Origin: Chloroflexota bacterium
Lineage (GTDB): Bacteria > Chloroflexota > Anaerolineae > Anaerolineales > Villigracilaceae
NCBI GenBank assembly: GCA_005778035.1
Contig: SXKT01000031.1
Span: 1-48,623, forward strand
DNA: 48,623 bases
Reading direction: 5' to 3'
In this document: in pieces, positions 8,217 to 16,276 of the stretch
Position numbering within the stretch: position 1 is the first letter of the stretch
How the letters are laid out: every line of letters starts with the position of its first letter
The notes under the pieces: model-generated
The model's database searches: none
The model's input: only the letters and a program-made list of their open reading frames with translations
Told to the model about the DNA's origin: nothing
Program-made: the position numbers and the translations under genes

Positions 8217-8942
8217 ATGGAAGATCCATCCCTCAAATGGCCAGCAAACCAACAGGTACTGGTGATTTTGGCGCACCCTGATGACCCGGAGTTTTTTTGT
8301 GGCGCGACCCTGGCCCGATGGGCCCGTAACGGGCACCAGATCGATTATGTGCTGATCACCTGCGGCGACAAAGGCATCAATGATCATGTGCCTCATTCTG
8401 AAGGGGACGAGCTTTGCAAACTGCGGTTTGTAGAGCAACGCAATGCCGCGGATGTGATCGGCGTTAGTGGGCTGGAATTTTTGGATGTGGAAGACGGGAT
8501 GGTTGCCCCTACCATAGCGTTACGGCGTGAAATTGTACGAAAGATCCGCCAACACAAACCGGACGTGATTGTGACATGTGACCCGCAATACCTGTTCACG
8601 CCTTGGGGCATCAATCACCCAGATCACCGGGCTGCCGGGCAAGTAACCATCGACGCAATTTTTCCGGCCGGTGGCAACAAATTGTTTTTTCCCGAATTAC
8701 TCGAACAAGGGCTTGAACCCCACTCCCCCAAGGAGGTTTGGGTATCGCTGACAGGTTCTCCTAACTTGGTATTGGATGTTAGCGAAACCTTTGAGATCAA
8801 AATGGAAGCATTGCGCCAGCATGCCTCGCAGATCGGCGATTACGGCAATTTCCGCCAACGAATGCAAGATCGCATGCCGATTGATCCACAGACAGGCAAA
8901 CGAAAATTCGAAGAACGATTCCATGTTATCAATTGGAGGTAG
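8217..8942 (+). CDS. PIG-L/LmbE family N-acetylglucosaminyl deacetylase-like hydrolase
   Basis: A zinc-dependent deacetylase-fold protein of 241 residues. The metal and catalytic motif AHPDDPEFFCG stands near residue 20 and the third zinc ligand in NHPDHRAAG near residue 135. Family members remove N-acetyl groups from GlcNAc-containing substrates (MshB, BshB, PIG-L, LmbE), so bacillithiol-type thiol synthesis, antibiotic processing or cell-wall sugar turnover are all possible; no bshA/bshC is near. I chose ATG 8217, just after the ricT stop; the longer frame from 8160 would overlap ricT. It runs directly into the M20 gene, whose ribosome-binding site overlaps this stop codon. Confidence 0.85.
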   Translation: MEDPSLKWPANQQVLVILAHPDDPEFFCGATLARWARNGHQIDYVLITCGDKGINDHVPHSEGDELCKLRFVEQRNAADVIGVSGLEFLDVEDGMVAPTIALRREIVRKIRQHKPDVIVTCDPQYLFTPWGINHPDHRAAGQVTIDAIFPAGGNKLFFPELLEQGLEPHSPKEVWVSLTGSPNLVLDVSETFEIKMEALRQHASQIGDYGNFRQRMQDRMPIDPQTGKRKFEERFHVINWR

Positions 8943-8943
8943 G

Positions 8944-10131
8944 ATGGACCTTCTTGATGAAGCTCAGCAATTATTCCCATACACCCGTCTCAATCGCAGA
9001 ACCCTCCACCGGCATCCTGAATTGGCATTCAAGGAGTTTAATACCGCCAAATTAGTGGCTTCCGAGTTATCGAAACTGGGTTTGGAAGTGTCCGGGGGAT
9101 TCGGTGTAACCGGTGTGGTTGCTGAGATTGAAGGCGCGTTTGACGGGCCAACCATCGCGTTACGATTTGATATGGACGCTTTACCAATTCAGGAACAAAA
9201 CCCGGTAGATTACATCTCGGAGATTCCCGGTTGCATGCATGCCTGCGGGCACGATGCCCATGTTGCCATTGGCTTGTCTGTGGCCCATTTGCTCGAGAAA
9301 CACAAAGCAGAATTGCATGGAAAGGTCAGGTTGTTTTTTCAACCAGGTGAAGAAGGCGCAGGTGGTGCCGAAGCGTTCATTGCCGATGGTGGAATGGGGC
9401 TCCCGTTGCCAGAAGCCATTTTTGGCTTACATGTGTGGAACGAAAAACCGGTTGGATGGCTGGGTGTTGCGGAAGGTCCAATTATGGCAGGTTCATCATC
9501 CTTCACCATTCAAATTAGCGGCAAGGGCGGTCACGGAGCCATTCCCCACCTCAGCGCTGATCCTATTGTCGCTATGGCAAACCTCATCACCGCCGCGCAA
9601 TCAATCATATCCCGCAATACCGATCCGACCGATGCAGGTGTCCTGTCGTTTTGTGCTGTTCATGGCGGAGAAGCCTTCAATGTAATCCCACAATCGGTGA
9701 CGCTCAAGGGCACCATCAGATCTTTTGATCAAAATGTCGGTACCCTCATTCGGGATCGCCTGACGGACATCAGTCATCATGTTTGCTCTGGCTTGGGTTG
9801 CTCCGCATCCATCGAATTTATTGAAAATACACTGCCGGTGATCAATGACCATCGCACGACCAATATCGTCGCTAATGTTTGCACACAACTTTTTCCACAA
9901 ATGCAACTGGACCGTCAAGGAATGACCACTATGGGAGCCGAAGATTTCGCATCCTTCCTCGCCAGAATTCCAGGGACCTTCTTTTTTGTTGGCTCCAACA
10001 ACCCGCAAAAAGGAATAATTCACGGTCACCACCACCCACAATTTGATATCGACGAAGAAAGCCTTGTGCCCGCGGTGGCCATTATGGCCGGTGTGGCATT
10101 GCGGTATGGTGTAGATACGCCAATCGCCTGA
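8944..10131 (+). CDS. M20-family amidohydrolase/aminoacylase (hippurate hydrolase-like)
   Basis: A dinuclear-metal amidohydrolase of 396 residues that would cleave N-acyl amino acids or similar amides. Visible motifs: FDMDALP, MHACGHDAHVAIGL (metal ligands Cys-Gly-His), FQPGEEGAGGA (catalytic Glu pair), the dimerisation-domain KGGHGAIPH, and C-terminal MGAEDFASFL and HHPQFD. ATG 8944 is chosen because GGAGG precedes it, overlapping the TAG of the PIG-L gene; an upstream in-frame start would lie deep inside that gene. The pairing with a PIG-L deacetylase and downstream amino-acid fermentation genes fits scavenging of acylated amino acids, but the substrate is not readable. Confidence 0.88.
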   Translation: MDLLDEAQQLFPYTRLNRRTLHRHPELAFKEFNTAKLVASELSKLGLEVSGGFGVTGVVAEIEGAFDGPTIALRFDMDALPIQEQNPVDYISEIPGCMHACGHDAHVAIGLSVAHLLEKHKAELHGKVRLFFQPGEEGAGGAEAFIADGGMGLPLPEAIFGLHVWNEKPVGWLGVAEGPIMAGSSSFTIQISGKGGHGAIPHLSADPIVAMANLITAAQSIISRNTDPTDAGVLSFCAVHGGEAFNVIPQSVTLKGTIRSFDQNVGTLIRDRLTDISHHVCSGLGCSASIEFIENTLPVINDHRTTNIVANVCTQLFPQMQLDRQGMTTMGAEDFASFLARIPGTFFFVGSNNPQKGIIHGHHHPQFDIDEESLVPAVAIMAGVALRYGVDTPIA

Positions 10132-10326
10132 TTGCTACCCAGGTGCACCAAGCGGAAATCCATCGCAGAAAGCTTCCATAATGAGCACAAGACGAATGAT
10201 CCGCCGTTTTCTGCGTCCGGGGCAAGTCCTCGATTACCGGCAACCATTGGGGAATATTTGCTTCATTCATAAGTAAAACTTATCTAATTAGGATCGACCG
10301 AATATAATAGGTGTATGGTATTATTC

Positions 10327-10352
10327 AATTAATCTGATAAATCGAATTAATC
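10327..10352 (+). promoter_or_regulatory. Direct repeat AATTAATC, possible operator before the GntR-type gene
   Basis: Two copies of AATTAATC (10327-10334 and 10345-10352) are spaced 18 bases apart, just upstream of the regulator start at 10359. A TATAAT lies upstream near 10305. The position suits autoregulation, but the element is AT-rich and could be chance. The rest of the gap 10132-10358 holds nothing else I can support. Confidence 0.3.
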
Positions 10353-10358
10353 CATCCT

Positions 10359-11048
10359 ATGTTCGCACAAGAAAACCTCTCAGAATTCCTAAAATACCTC
10401 GCCAATTACCCACCGGAGTGCGAAAAACTGCCATCCTTGTCTGTTATTAGCAAGGAGATCGGTATAAGCGTGGCAGCTTTGAGGGAGCAATTGGAAGTGG
10501 CGCGAACCTTGGGGTTTATTGAGATACGACCTCGTACCGGAATTCGGAAATTACCCTCAAAATTCTATCCATCTGTCATGGTCAGCCTCAATTACCTGAT
10601 GGCTGAAGACCAAAAATTCTTCCAACAATTCGCAGACCTGCGCCAAAAGATAGAATCCGCATACTGGACGGAAGCAGTCTCCCTGCTCGGGAACGAAGAC
10701 CACGAAGCGCTTCGGCAGATCATAAGACGGGCATACGAAAAACTGGATGGCAGCCCGGTACAGATTCCACATGAAGAACACAAAAACCTCCATCTCACCA
10801 TCTATAGCAAACTGAACAATCCATTTGTCAGTGGTATTTTAGAATCCTACTGGAAAGCATATGAGTTGATCGGCCTCAATTTTTTTACCGATTACACCTA
10901 TCTGCGGTCTGTATGGGGGTATCATCAAACGATGGTCGACGCGATCATCAACAAGGAATATCAGGCAGGTTTTAATGCAATGGTAGAACACGCAAACCTC
11001 CTGGTAAATCTATTGGATATTCGGCAGAACAACAGCCAGAACAATTAA
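10359..11048 (+). CDS. GntR-family regulator with FCD-type ligand domain
   Basis: A 229-residue regulator. The N-terminal winged helix (about 1-70) has LPSLSVISKEIGISVAALREQL and LGFIEIRPRTGIR, the GntR recognition pattern, although the first helix is short. The all-helical C-terminal half (about 80-220) has the FCD layout with a metal/effector histidine candidate in EEHKNLHLTIY and HQTMVDAI and VEHANLLVNLL. FCD regulators commonly sense organic acids. It stops 13 bases before korA, on the same strand, so it most likely heads and controls the korAB operon; the effector could be a 2-oxoacid. No clear Shine-Dalgarno precedes ATG 10359. Confidence 0.75.
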   Translation: MFAQENLSEFLKYLANYPPECEKLPSLSVISKEIGISVAALREQLEVARTLGFIEIRPRTGIRKLPSKFYPSVMVSLNYLMAEDQKFFQQFADLRQKIESAYWTEAVSLLGNEDHEALRQIIRRAYEKLDGSPVQIPHEEHKNLHLTIYSKLNNPFVSGILESYWKAYELIGLNFFTDYTYLRSVWGYHQTMVDAIINKEYQAGFNAMVEHANLLVNLLDIRQNNSQNN

Positions 11049-11061
11049 AAATGAGGAAGAA

Positions 11062-12858
11062 ATGGGCCAACTAATAAAAAATGATTTTTCAATAATCGTA
11101 GGAACCGCAAACGGTTCCGGTTCGCAAACCTCTAATTCCACCATTTTGCGCGCTTTGTTCAAAATGGGAATACCGGTGTCAGGTAAAAACTTGTTCCCCA
11201 GCAATATTCAAGGCTTGCCGACCTGGTACATTATTAGGGCCAGCAAAGATGGTTTTATTGCCCGCCGGGAAGAACGTGAAATTGTTGTGGCGATGAACAA
11301 GAAATCTTTCGAGAAAGACTTCGCCAGTGTTACAACCGGAGGTGTCTTTTATTATGATGACTCTTTTGGCACCCCCCCCGCCCGTGAAGACATAACGATT
11401 TACCCAATGCCAGTGAAGCAGATCATCCGCGAAGCTTCGGATGTCCCTTCCAACCTGCGCGATATGATCTCCAACATGGTATATGTGGGTATCCTTTCCC
11501 AAATGCACGGCATTGAAATGGACAAAATTGAAACCGCGCTCAGCTTTGCATTCAAGGGAAAACGCAAGGCAATTGACCTGAACCTGGATGTCGCGAAGGC
11601 AGCAGCGGCATGGGCGGCTGCCAATTTGCAAAAGGTGGACCCCTATGTGTTTGAGCCGATGGATAAAACACATGGCCTGATCATGTCCGACGGAAATCTT
11701 GCAGGCGCATTGGGTTCCATTTATGGTGGTGTTCAATTTGTTGGTTGGTACCCAATTACACCGGCTACCAGCTTGGCTGAAGAGTTAAATGAGTACTTGC
11801 CCAAATTACGCCAAAGCCCTGATGGCAAGGCAACCTATGCGGTTGTTCAGGCAGAAGATGAATTGGCCGCCATAGGGATGTGCATCGGAGCTGGGTGGTC
11901 TGGCCTGCGATCAATGACATCCACATCCGGCCCTGGTCTTAGCCTTATGACCGAATTCGTGGGCTTGGCGTATTACGCCGAAATTCCGGTTGTAATCTGG
12001 GATGTGACCCGCATTGGACCCAGCACCGGCTTGCCCACCAGAACTTCGCAAGGCGACCTCAATTTCGCGGTGAACATGGGGCATGGCGATACGGATAACA
12101 TCGTCCTCATCCCTGGCTCTATCAATGAATGCTTTGAATTTGGCTGGCGTTCCTTCGATATTGCCGAGCGCATTCAAACACCCGTGATCGTGCTCTCGGA
12201 CCTCGATTTTGGTATGAATCAATGGATGACCGAGCCGTTCCTGTACCCCGACTCCCCAATGGATCGGGGCAAGATCCTGTGGGAAGACGATTTGGATAAG
12301 TTGAAGGAAACCTGGGGTCGATACCTTGATGTTGATGGCGATGGAATCCCATACCGTACCGTACCTGGCAACCGTCATCCTGCTGCTGCTTACTTTACCC
12401 GTGGTACTGGTCACGATCCATTTGCCAAATATTCCGAAGAACCCGATGTGTGGGAAGAAAACCTCAACCGGATCAAATCCAAGTTCATCACCGCTAAAAA
12501 ATACCTGCCCGAGCCGATCATCGAAAAAAATGGCAGTTCCAAGGAAGCCATCATCACTCTCGGCTCAACAGTATATGCCGTTCGCGAAACGGTTGCACTG
12601 CGCAAGCAAAATGAAGGCAAAGAATTCGACCTAATGCGAATTCGCGCCATTCCTTTTTCAGACTCGGTCAGGGATTTTATCGCTGCCCACGAAAAGGTAT
12701 ACATTGTTGAAATGAATCGCGACGGCCAACTGTATGAAGAATTATTGGTCAACATGCCAGATCTTGCCGGAAAATTGGTATCCGTAGCCTATAGCGATGG
12801 TATGCCGCCTTCCGCTTCCCGCATCATATCCGAAATGCAAAAAAAGGAGAGCAAATAA
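11062..12858 (+). CDS. korA: 2-oxoacid:ferredoxin oxidoreductase, fused gamma-alpha subunit
   Basis: A 598-residue protein with the gamma domain first (about 1-190: IVGTANGSGSQTSNSTILRALF, GIPVSGKNLFPSNIQG) and then the alpha pyrimidine-binding domain (from about 205: GWYPITPATSLAEEL, SGPGLSLMTEFVGLA). With KorB it decarboxylates a 2-oxoacid to acyl-CoA and reduces ferredoxin. The fused layout is typical of KorA/VorA-like enzymes in several anaerobic and aerobic phyla. 2-Oxoglutarate is the usual annotation, but pyruvate or branched-chain 2-oxoacids cannot be excluded. GAGGAAG precedes ATG 11062. korB follows after 2 bases and the GntR-type regulator lies 13 bases upstream. Confidence 0.9.
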   Translation: MGQLIKNDFSIIVGTANGSGSQTSNSTILRALFKMGIPVSGKNLFPSNIQGLPTWYIIRASKDGFIARREEREIVVAMNKKSFEKDFASVTTGGVFYYDDSFGTPPAREDITIYPMPVKQIIREASDVPSNLRDMISNMVYVGILSQMHGIEMDKIETALSFAFKGKRKAIDLNLDVAKAAAAWAAANLQKVDPYVFEPMDKTHGLIMSDGNLAGALGSIYGGVQFVGWYPITPATSLAEELNEYLPKLRQSPDGKATYAVVQAEDELAAIGMCIGAGWSGLRSMTSTSGPGLSLMTEFVGLAYYAEIPVVIWDVTRIGPSTGLPTRTSQGDLNFAVNMGHGDTDNIVLIPGSINECFEFGWRSFDIAERIQTPVIVLSDLDFGMNQWMTEPFLYPDSPMDRGKILWEDDLDKLKETWGRYLDVDGDGIPYRTVPGNRHPAAAYFTRGTGHDPFAKYSEEPDVWEENLNRIKSKFITAKKYLPEPIIEKNGSSKEAIITLGSTVYAVRETVALRKQNEGKEFDLMRIRAIPFSDSVRDFIAAHEKVYIVEMNRDGQLYEELLVNMPDLAGKLVSVAYSDGMPPSASRIISEMQKKESK

Positions 12859-12860
12859 CC

Positions 12861-13913
12861 ATGGCTCAAACCCTTCCAATGGCAGAAGCCGCCCAAACAA
12901 ACCTGGCTGGCCTAACCAAAAATGATTACAAAGGCTTGCCCTCAACCTTATGCCAAGGTTGTGGCCATAACTCAATTGCCGCCCAGGTGGTTACCGCGGC
13001 GTACGAAATGAATATAGTCCCTCAAAACGTGGTCAAATTCAGTGGCATTGGTTGTTCGAGCAAGTCTCCTACGTATTTCCTTAACCGCTCCTTTGGCTTT
13101 AATAGCCTGCATGGCCGAATGCCGTCTCTGGCAACCGGTGCCCTGTTTGGCGATATTACCCTCAAAGGTATTGGTGTCTCAGGAGATGGGGATTCAGCCA
13201 GCATTGGCATGGGCCAATTCAAACACACCATGCGCCGCAACACCAACATGGTATACATCATCGAGAATAATGGTGTTTACGGCCTTACCAAGGGGCAATT
13301 TTCGGCCACGGCCGAAGTTGGCCTGACCCTCAAAAAACAAGGCGTGAACCAGTATATGCCGATCGACATTTGCATGGAAGCGATCGCATCCAACGCCAGT
13401 TTTGTAGCCCGCTCCTTCGCCGGCGACCCCAAGCAAGTAAAGGAATTACTAAAGGCTGCCTTCGCCCACAAGGGCATTGCTGTCATCGACATCATCAGCC
13501 CGTGTGTTACCTTCAATAATCAGGATAACGCCTATCATTCTTACTCTTGGGGCAAGGACCACGAAGCTCCTTTGCACGAGATCTCTTTCATCCCCGCTCG
13601 TGACGAGATCATGCTTCCAGATGAATTTGAGGAAGGTTCGGTGCGCGAGGTAGAGATGCATGATGGCTCTAGCATTGTGCTGAAGAAACTTGAAAAAGAA
13701 TATGATCCTACCAACCGGTATAGCGCTCTTAATATATTGGAGCAATCACAGGAAAACAATTGGCTCGTTACGGGTTTGATTTACCTTAACCCAAGTAAAC
13801 CGGCCTTGTCAGATAAGTACAATCTGGTAGATACCGCTCTGAACCGCTTGGATGAGAGTTCGCTTCGCCCAGGTCCTGAAACCATCAACGAAATAAACTC
13901 CCTGATGTTCTAA
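12861..13913 (+). CDS. korB: 2-oxoacid:ferredoxin oxidoreductase, beta (TPP-binding) subunit
   Basis: A 350-residue beta subunit that binds thiamine diphosphate and a 4Fe-4S cluster. Landmarks are LCQGCGHNSIAAQV (cluster Cys), FSGIGCSSKSP, the HGRMPSLATGA active-site stretch and the TPP motif GDGDSASIGMGQF ... ENNGVYGLTKGQ. A cysteine in ISPCVTFNN near residue 214 is the probable additional cluster ligand. No separate ferredoxin-like delta subunit is encoded nearby, consistent with the two-subunit KorAB type. GGAG precedes the start inside the korA end. A clean terminator follows at 13922, closing the GntR-korA-korB unit. Confidence 0.92.
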   Translation: MAQTLPMAEAAQTNLAGLTKNDYKGLPSTLCQGCGHNSIAAQVVTAAYEMNIVPQNVVKFSGIGCSSKSPTYFLNRSFGFNSLHGRMPSLATGALFGDITLKGIGVSGDGDSASIGMGQFKHTMRRNTNMVYIIENNGVYGLTKGQFSATAEVGLTLKKQGVNQYMPIDICMEAIASNASFVARSFAGDPKQVKELLKAAFAHKGIAVIDIISPCVTFNNQDNAYHSYSWGKDHEAPLHEISFIPARDEIMLPDEFEEGSVREVEMHDGSSIVLKKLEKEYDPTNRYSALNILEQSQENNWLVTGLIYLNPSKPALSDKYNLVDTALNRLDESSLRPGPETINEINSLMF

Positions 13914-13921
13914 TAGTTGTT

Positions 13922-13957
13922 GAACCGGCCTGCCAATAACAGGTCGGTTCATTTTTT
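13922..13957 (+). terminator. Rho-independent terminator after korB
   Basis: An 11-bp stem (13922-13932 with 13940-13950, one G-T pair), a 7-base loop and a T6 tract. Confidence 0.9.
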
Positions 13958-13971
13958 AAGCAAAGGCCTCA

Positions 13972-15372
13972 ATGAACAGTAAAAAACTTCGCATTGAACA
14001 CGACCTGCTGGGTGAAATGGCTATACCCGCTGAGTCCTACTTCGGCATTCACACTCAACGTGCAGTAGATAATTTTCCTGTAAGCGGGAACAAGATCAGC
14101 ATTTACCCTGAATTAATAAACGCGTTGGCAACTGTAAAACAAGCCTGCGCTGAAGCAAACCGTTCGTTGGGTACATTGTCTGATACCAAGGCAAATGCCA
14201 TCATCGCCGCCTGCCTCGAGATCAGAAACGGAAATTTACACTCGAGTTTTGTGGTGGACGTGATCCAAGGCGGTGCAGGTACTTCGACAAACATGAATGC
14301 CAATGAGGTGATCGCTAACCGCGGCTTGGAACACCTGGGCCATGCCAAGGGTGAATACGACCATTTGCACCCGCTTGAGGATGTGAACATGAGCCAGAGC
14401 ACGAATGATGTATACCCAACCGCGGTCAAGATAGCGCTCAATTTTGAGATCAAAAAACTTCACTCGGCGATGGGTGTACTGATCGCTGAATTTGACAAAA
14501 AAAGTGCCGAGTTTGCCCAATACCTTAAGGTAGGCCGCACCCAATTACAGGATGCTGTTCCAATGACCCTGGGGCAGGAATTTAGCACATACAGCGTGAT
14601 GTTGCAGGAAGACCAACAACGACTGATTGAAGCGTCAAGATTGATCGAGGAGATCAACTTAGGGGCTACTGCAATTGGCACCCGTATTAACGCGCCAAAA
14701 GGTTATGCGGAGATCGTAAGCAAGTTCCTGTCTGAAATCAGCGGTTTGCAATTGGTTACAGCTGCCAATCTGGTAGAAGCCACCCAGGATGCTGGTGCCT
14801 TTGTTCAGCTTTCAGGCGTGCTCAAGCGCATTGCGGTCAAGCTGAGCAAAACCTGTAACGATCTTCGGCTTTTGTCATCAGGTCCACGCGCCGGTTTTGG
14901 CGAGATCACGCTCCCGGCTGTTCAAGCGGGTTCCAGTATTATGCCTGGCAAGGTCAATCCAGTTATTCCTGAGGTCGTAAACCAAATAGCGTTCGATGTG
15001 ATAGGTAACGATATGACCATTACCATGGCGGCGGAAGCAGGCCAATTACAACTCAATGCCTTTGAGCCGATCATAACCAAAAACCTGATGGATAGCATCA
15101 TCTATCTACGGCAAGGTTGCCTGATCTTGGCCGAAAAATGCGTTAGCGGCATCAAAGCAAATCCAGACCAACTTGCCCATCTTTTTAACCATTCTATTGC
15201 CACAGTCACCGCGCTAAATACCGTCATTGGCTACGAAAAAGCGACATTTGTCGCCAAAGAGGCCTTTTCGAAAAACAAGAGCGTAAGGGAAGTGTTGCTA
15301 GAAAACAAAATGATGACCGAGGAACAAATTGAGCAGTTGTTTAGTGTTGAAAACCTGATCCAGGAGTTTTAA
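13972..15372 (+). CDS. aspA: Aspartate ammonia-lyase (aspartase)
   Basis: A 466-residue member of the fumarase/aspartase superfamily, catalysing L-aspartate to fumarate plus ammonia. The superfamily signature GSSIMPGKVNPVIPE is complete, with the catalytic serine on the flexible loop. GGAGTSTNMNANEVIANR and MSQSTNDVYPTA are the other two conserved regions, and the N-terminal RIEHDLLGEMAIPAESYFGIHTQRA is specific for aspartase rather than class II fumarase. The length is normal. The start at 13972 lies in the shadow of the korB terminator; AAAGGCC is a weak ribosome-binding site. An EamA transporter follows after 7 bases. Fumarate formed here could enter anaerobic respiration or the TCA branch fed by KorAB. 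Confidence 0.92.
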   Translation: MNSKKLRIEHDLLGEMAIPAESYFGIHTQRAVDNFPVSGNKISIYPELINALATVKQACAEANRSLGTLSDTKANAIIAACLEIRNGNLHSSFVVDVIQGGAGTSTNMNANEVIANRGLEHLGHAKGEYDHLHPLEDVNMSQSTNDVYPTAVKIALNFEIKKLHSAMGVLIAEFDKKSAEFAQYLKVGRTQLQDAVPMTLGQEFSTYSVMLQEDQQRLIEASRLIEEINLGATAIGTRINAPKGYAEIVSKFLSEISGLQLVTAANLVEATQDAGAFVQLSGVLKRIAVKLSKTCNDLRLLSSGPRAGFGEITLPAVQAGSSIMPGKVNPVIPEVVNQIAFDVIGNDMTITMAAEAGQLQLNAFEPIITKNLMDSIIYLRQGCLILAEKCVSGIKANPDQLAHLFNHSIATVTALNTVIGYEKATFVAKEAFSKNKSVREVLLENKMMTEEQIEQLFSVENLIQEF

Positions 15373-15379
15373 TTTTTCT

Positions 15380-16276
15380 ATGCGAAAAGATTTATTGGCA
15401 GGATATTTGGCAGGTTTAACCGCTGCCGCAATTTGGGGTGGCATGTACGTGGTTTCAAAAGTAGTTATGGAGGTCATCCCGCCATTTGCCCTTTTGTCTT
15501 CTCGCCTTTTGCTTGGTATTGCCACCTTGTTACTGGTTGCCATCTTCATCCCTGCCAAAAACCGCAGCCTGAACGACATCCGTAACTACTTTTTTGTTGG
15601 TGTTGTGGGATATGGGATTTCGCTTGGGTTCCAATTCCTTGGTACCAAACTGTCCACCGCGTCCAATGGAAGCCTTGTAACCTCCTCTACACCGGCATTG
15701 GTTCTTCCTTTTGCATATTTATTGCTACGCGAAAAGATTACAAGGTTCAAGATCGCCGCCATTTTGCTCGCTTCGCTTGGTGTTTTGGCGATCATCGACC
15801 TTCGCAGCATCGATCTTTCCTCCAATTTGTTTTTGGGAAACCTTAGCCTTACCGCGGCAGCCATCACATGGGCTTTGTATTCCGTCCTGGTCCGAAAATT
15901 CACCAAAAGCAATGACATTATTTTTGCCACTGCTGTTATGCTGGCTGGCGGTTTGCCAATTGCTCTTCCAATGGGGGTATGGGAATACATAAACCAGGGA
16001 TTTGGTGTGATTAATGTTTCTGTGATCCTTGGTATTTTATTCCTTGGGATCATTTCCACTGCGTTGGCAATGTTTTTATGGAATTTTGCTTTTACACAGA
16101 TCAGCGCCGCCCAAGCCAGCCTTACCTTTTTTGCACAACCCTTGGTTGGAACCTTTTTGGGTTGGTTCTTTTTACACGAAACAATAACCCCCCTCGTTTT
16201 AGCTGGAGGGGGGTTGATTTGCATTGGCATTTACCTGTCCAGTATTCCTGATCAGAGCGCTTCTCCCAATGTATGA
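15380..16276 (+). CDS. EamA/DMT-superfamily permease, ten predicted TM helices
   Basis: A 298-residue inner-membrane protein with two EamA repeats (about 8-140 and 150-290), ten hydrophobic segments and the typical repeat starts AAIWGGMYVVSKVV and ITWALYSVLVRKF. DMT-family members mostly export amino acids or metabolites. Its position 7 bases after aspA suggests export or exchange of an amino acid or related compound, but substrate is not predictable. Its last 25 bases overlap the 3' end of pyruvate kinase on the other strand, and a perfect inverted repeat (16186-16215) inside it appears to be the terminator of that opposing gene. Confidence 0.87.
   Translation: MRKDLLAGYLAGLTAAAIWGGMYVVSKVVMEVIPPFALLSSRLLLGIATLLLVAIFIPAKNRSLNDIRNYFFVGVVGYGISLGFQFLGTKLSTASNGSLVTSSTPALVLPFAYLLLREKITRFKIAAILLASLGVLAIIDLRSIDLSSNLFLGNLSLTAAAITWALYSVLVRKFTKSNDIIFATAVMLAGGLPIALPMGVWEYINQGFGVINVSVILGILFLGIISTALAMFLWNFAFTQISAAQASLTFFAQPLVGTFLGWFFLHETITPLVLAGGGLICIGIYLSSIPDQSASPNV
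16186..16215 (-). terminator. Probable terminator of pyruvate kinase, inside the eamA coding region
   Basis: A perfect 10-bp GC-rich stem (16186-16195 with 16206-16215) lies 37 bases past the pyruvate kinase stop. On the minus strand it is followed by a T-rich stretch (TTATTGTTT). It also encodes eamA residues, so the sequence serves two purposes. Confidence 0.55.

Noticed and set aside
10181-10273. A 30-codon Arg-rich reading frame in the gap before the GntR-type gene
   Set aside because: No ribosome-binding site, no recognisable motif and composition expected by chance; not reported as a gene.
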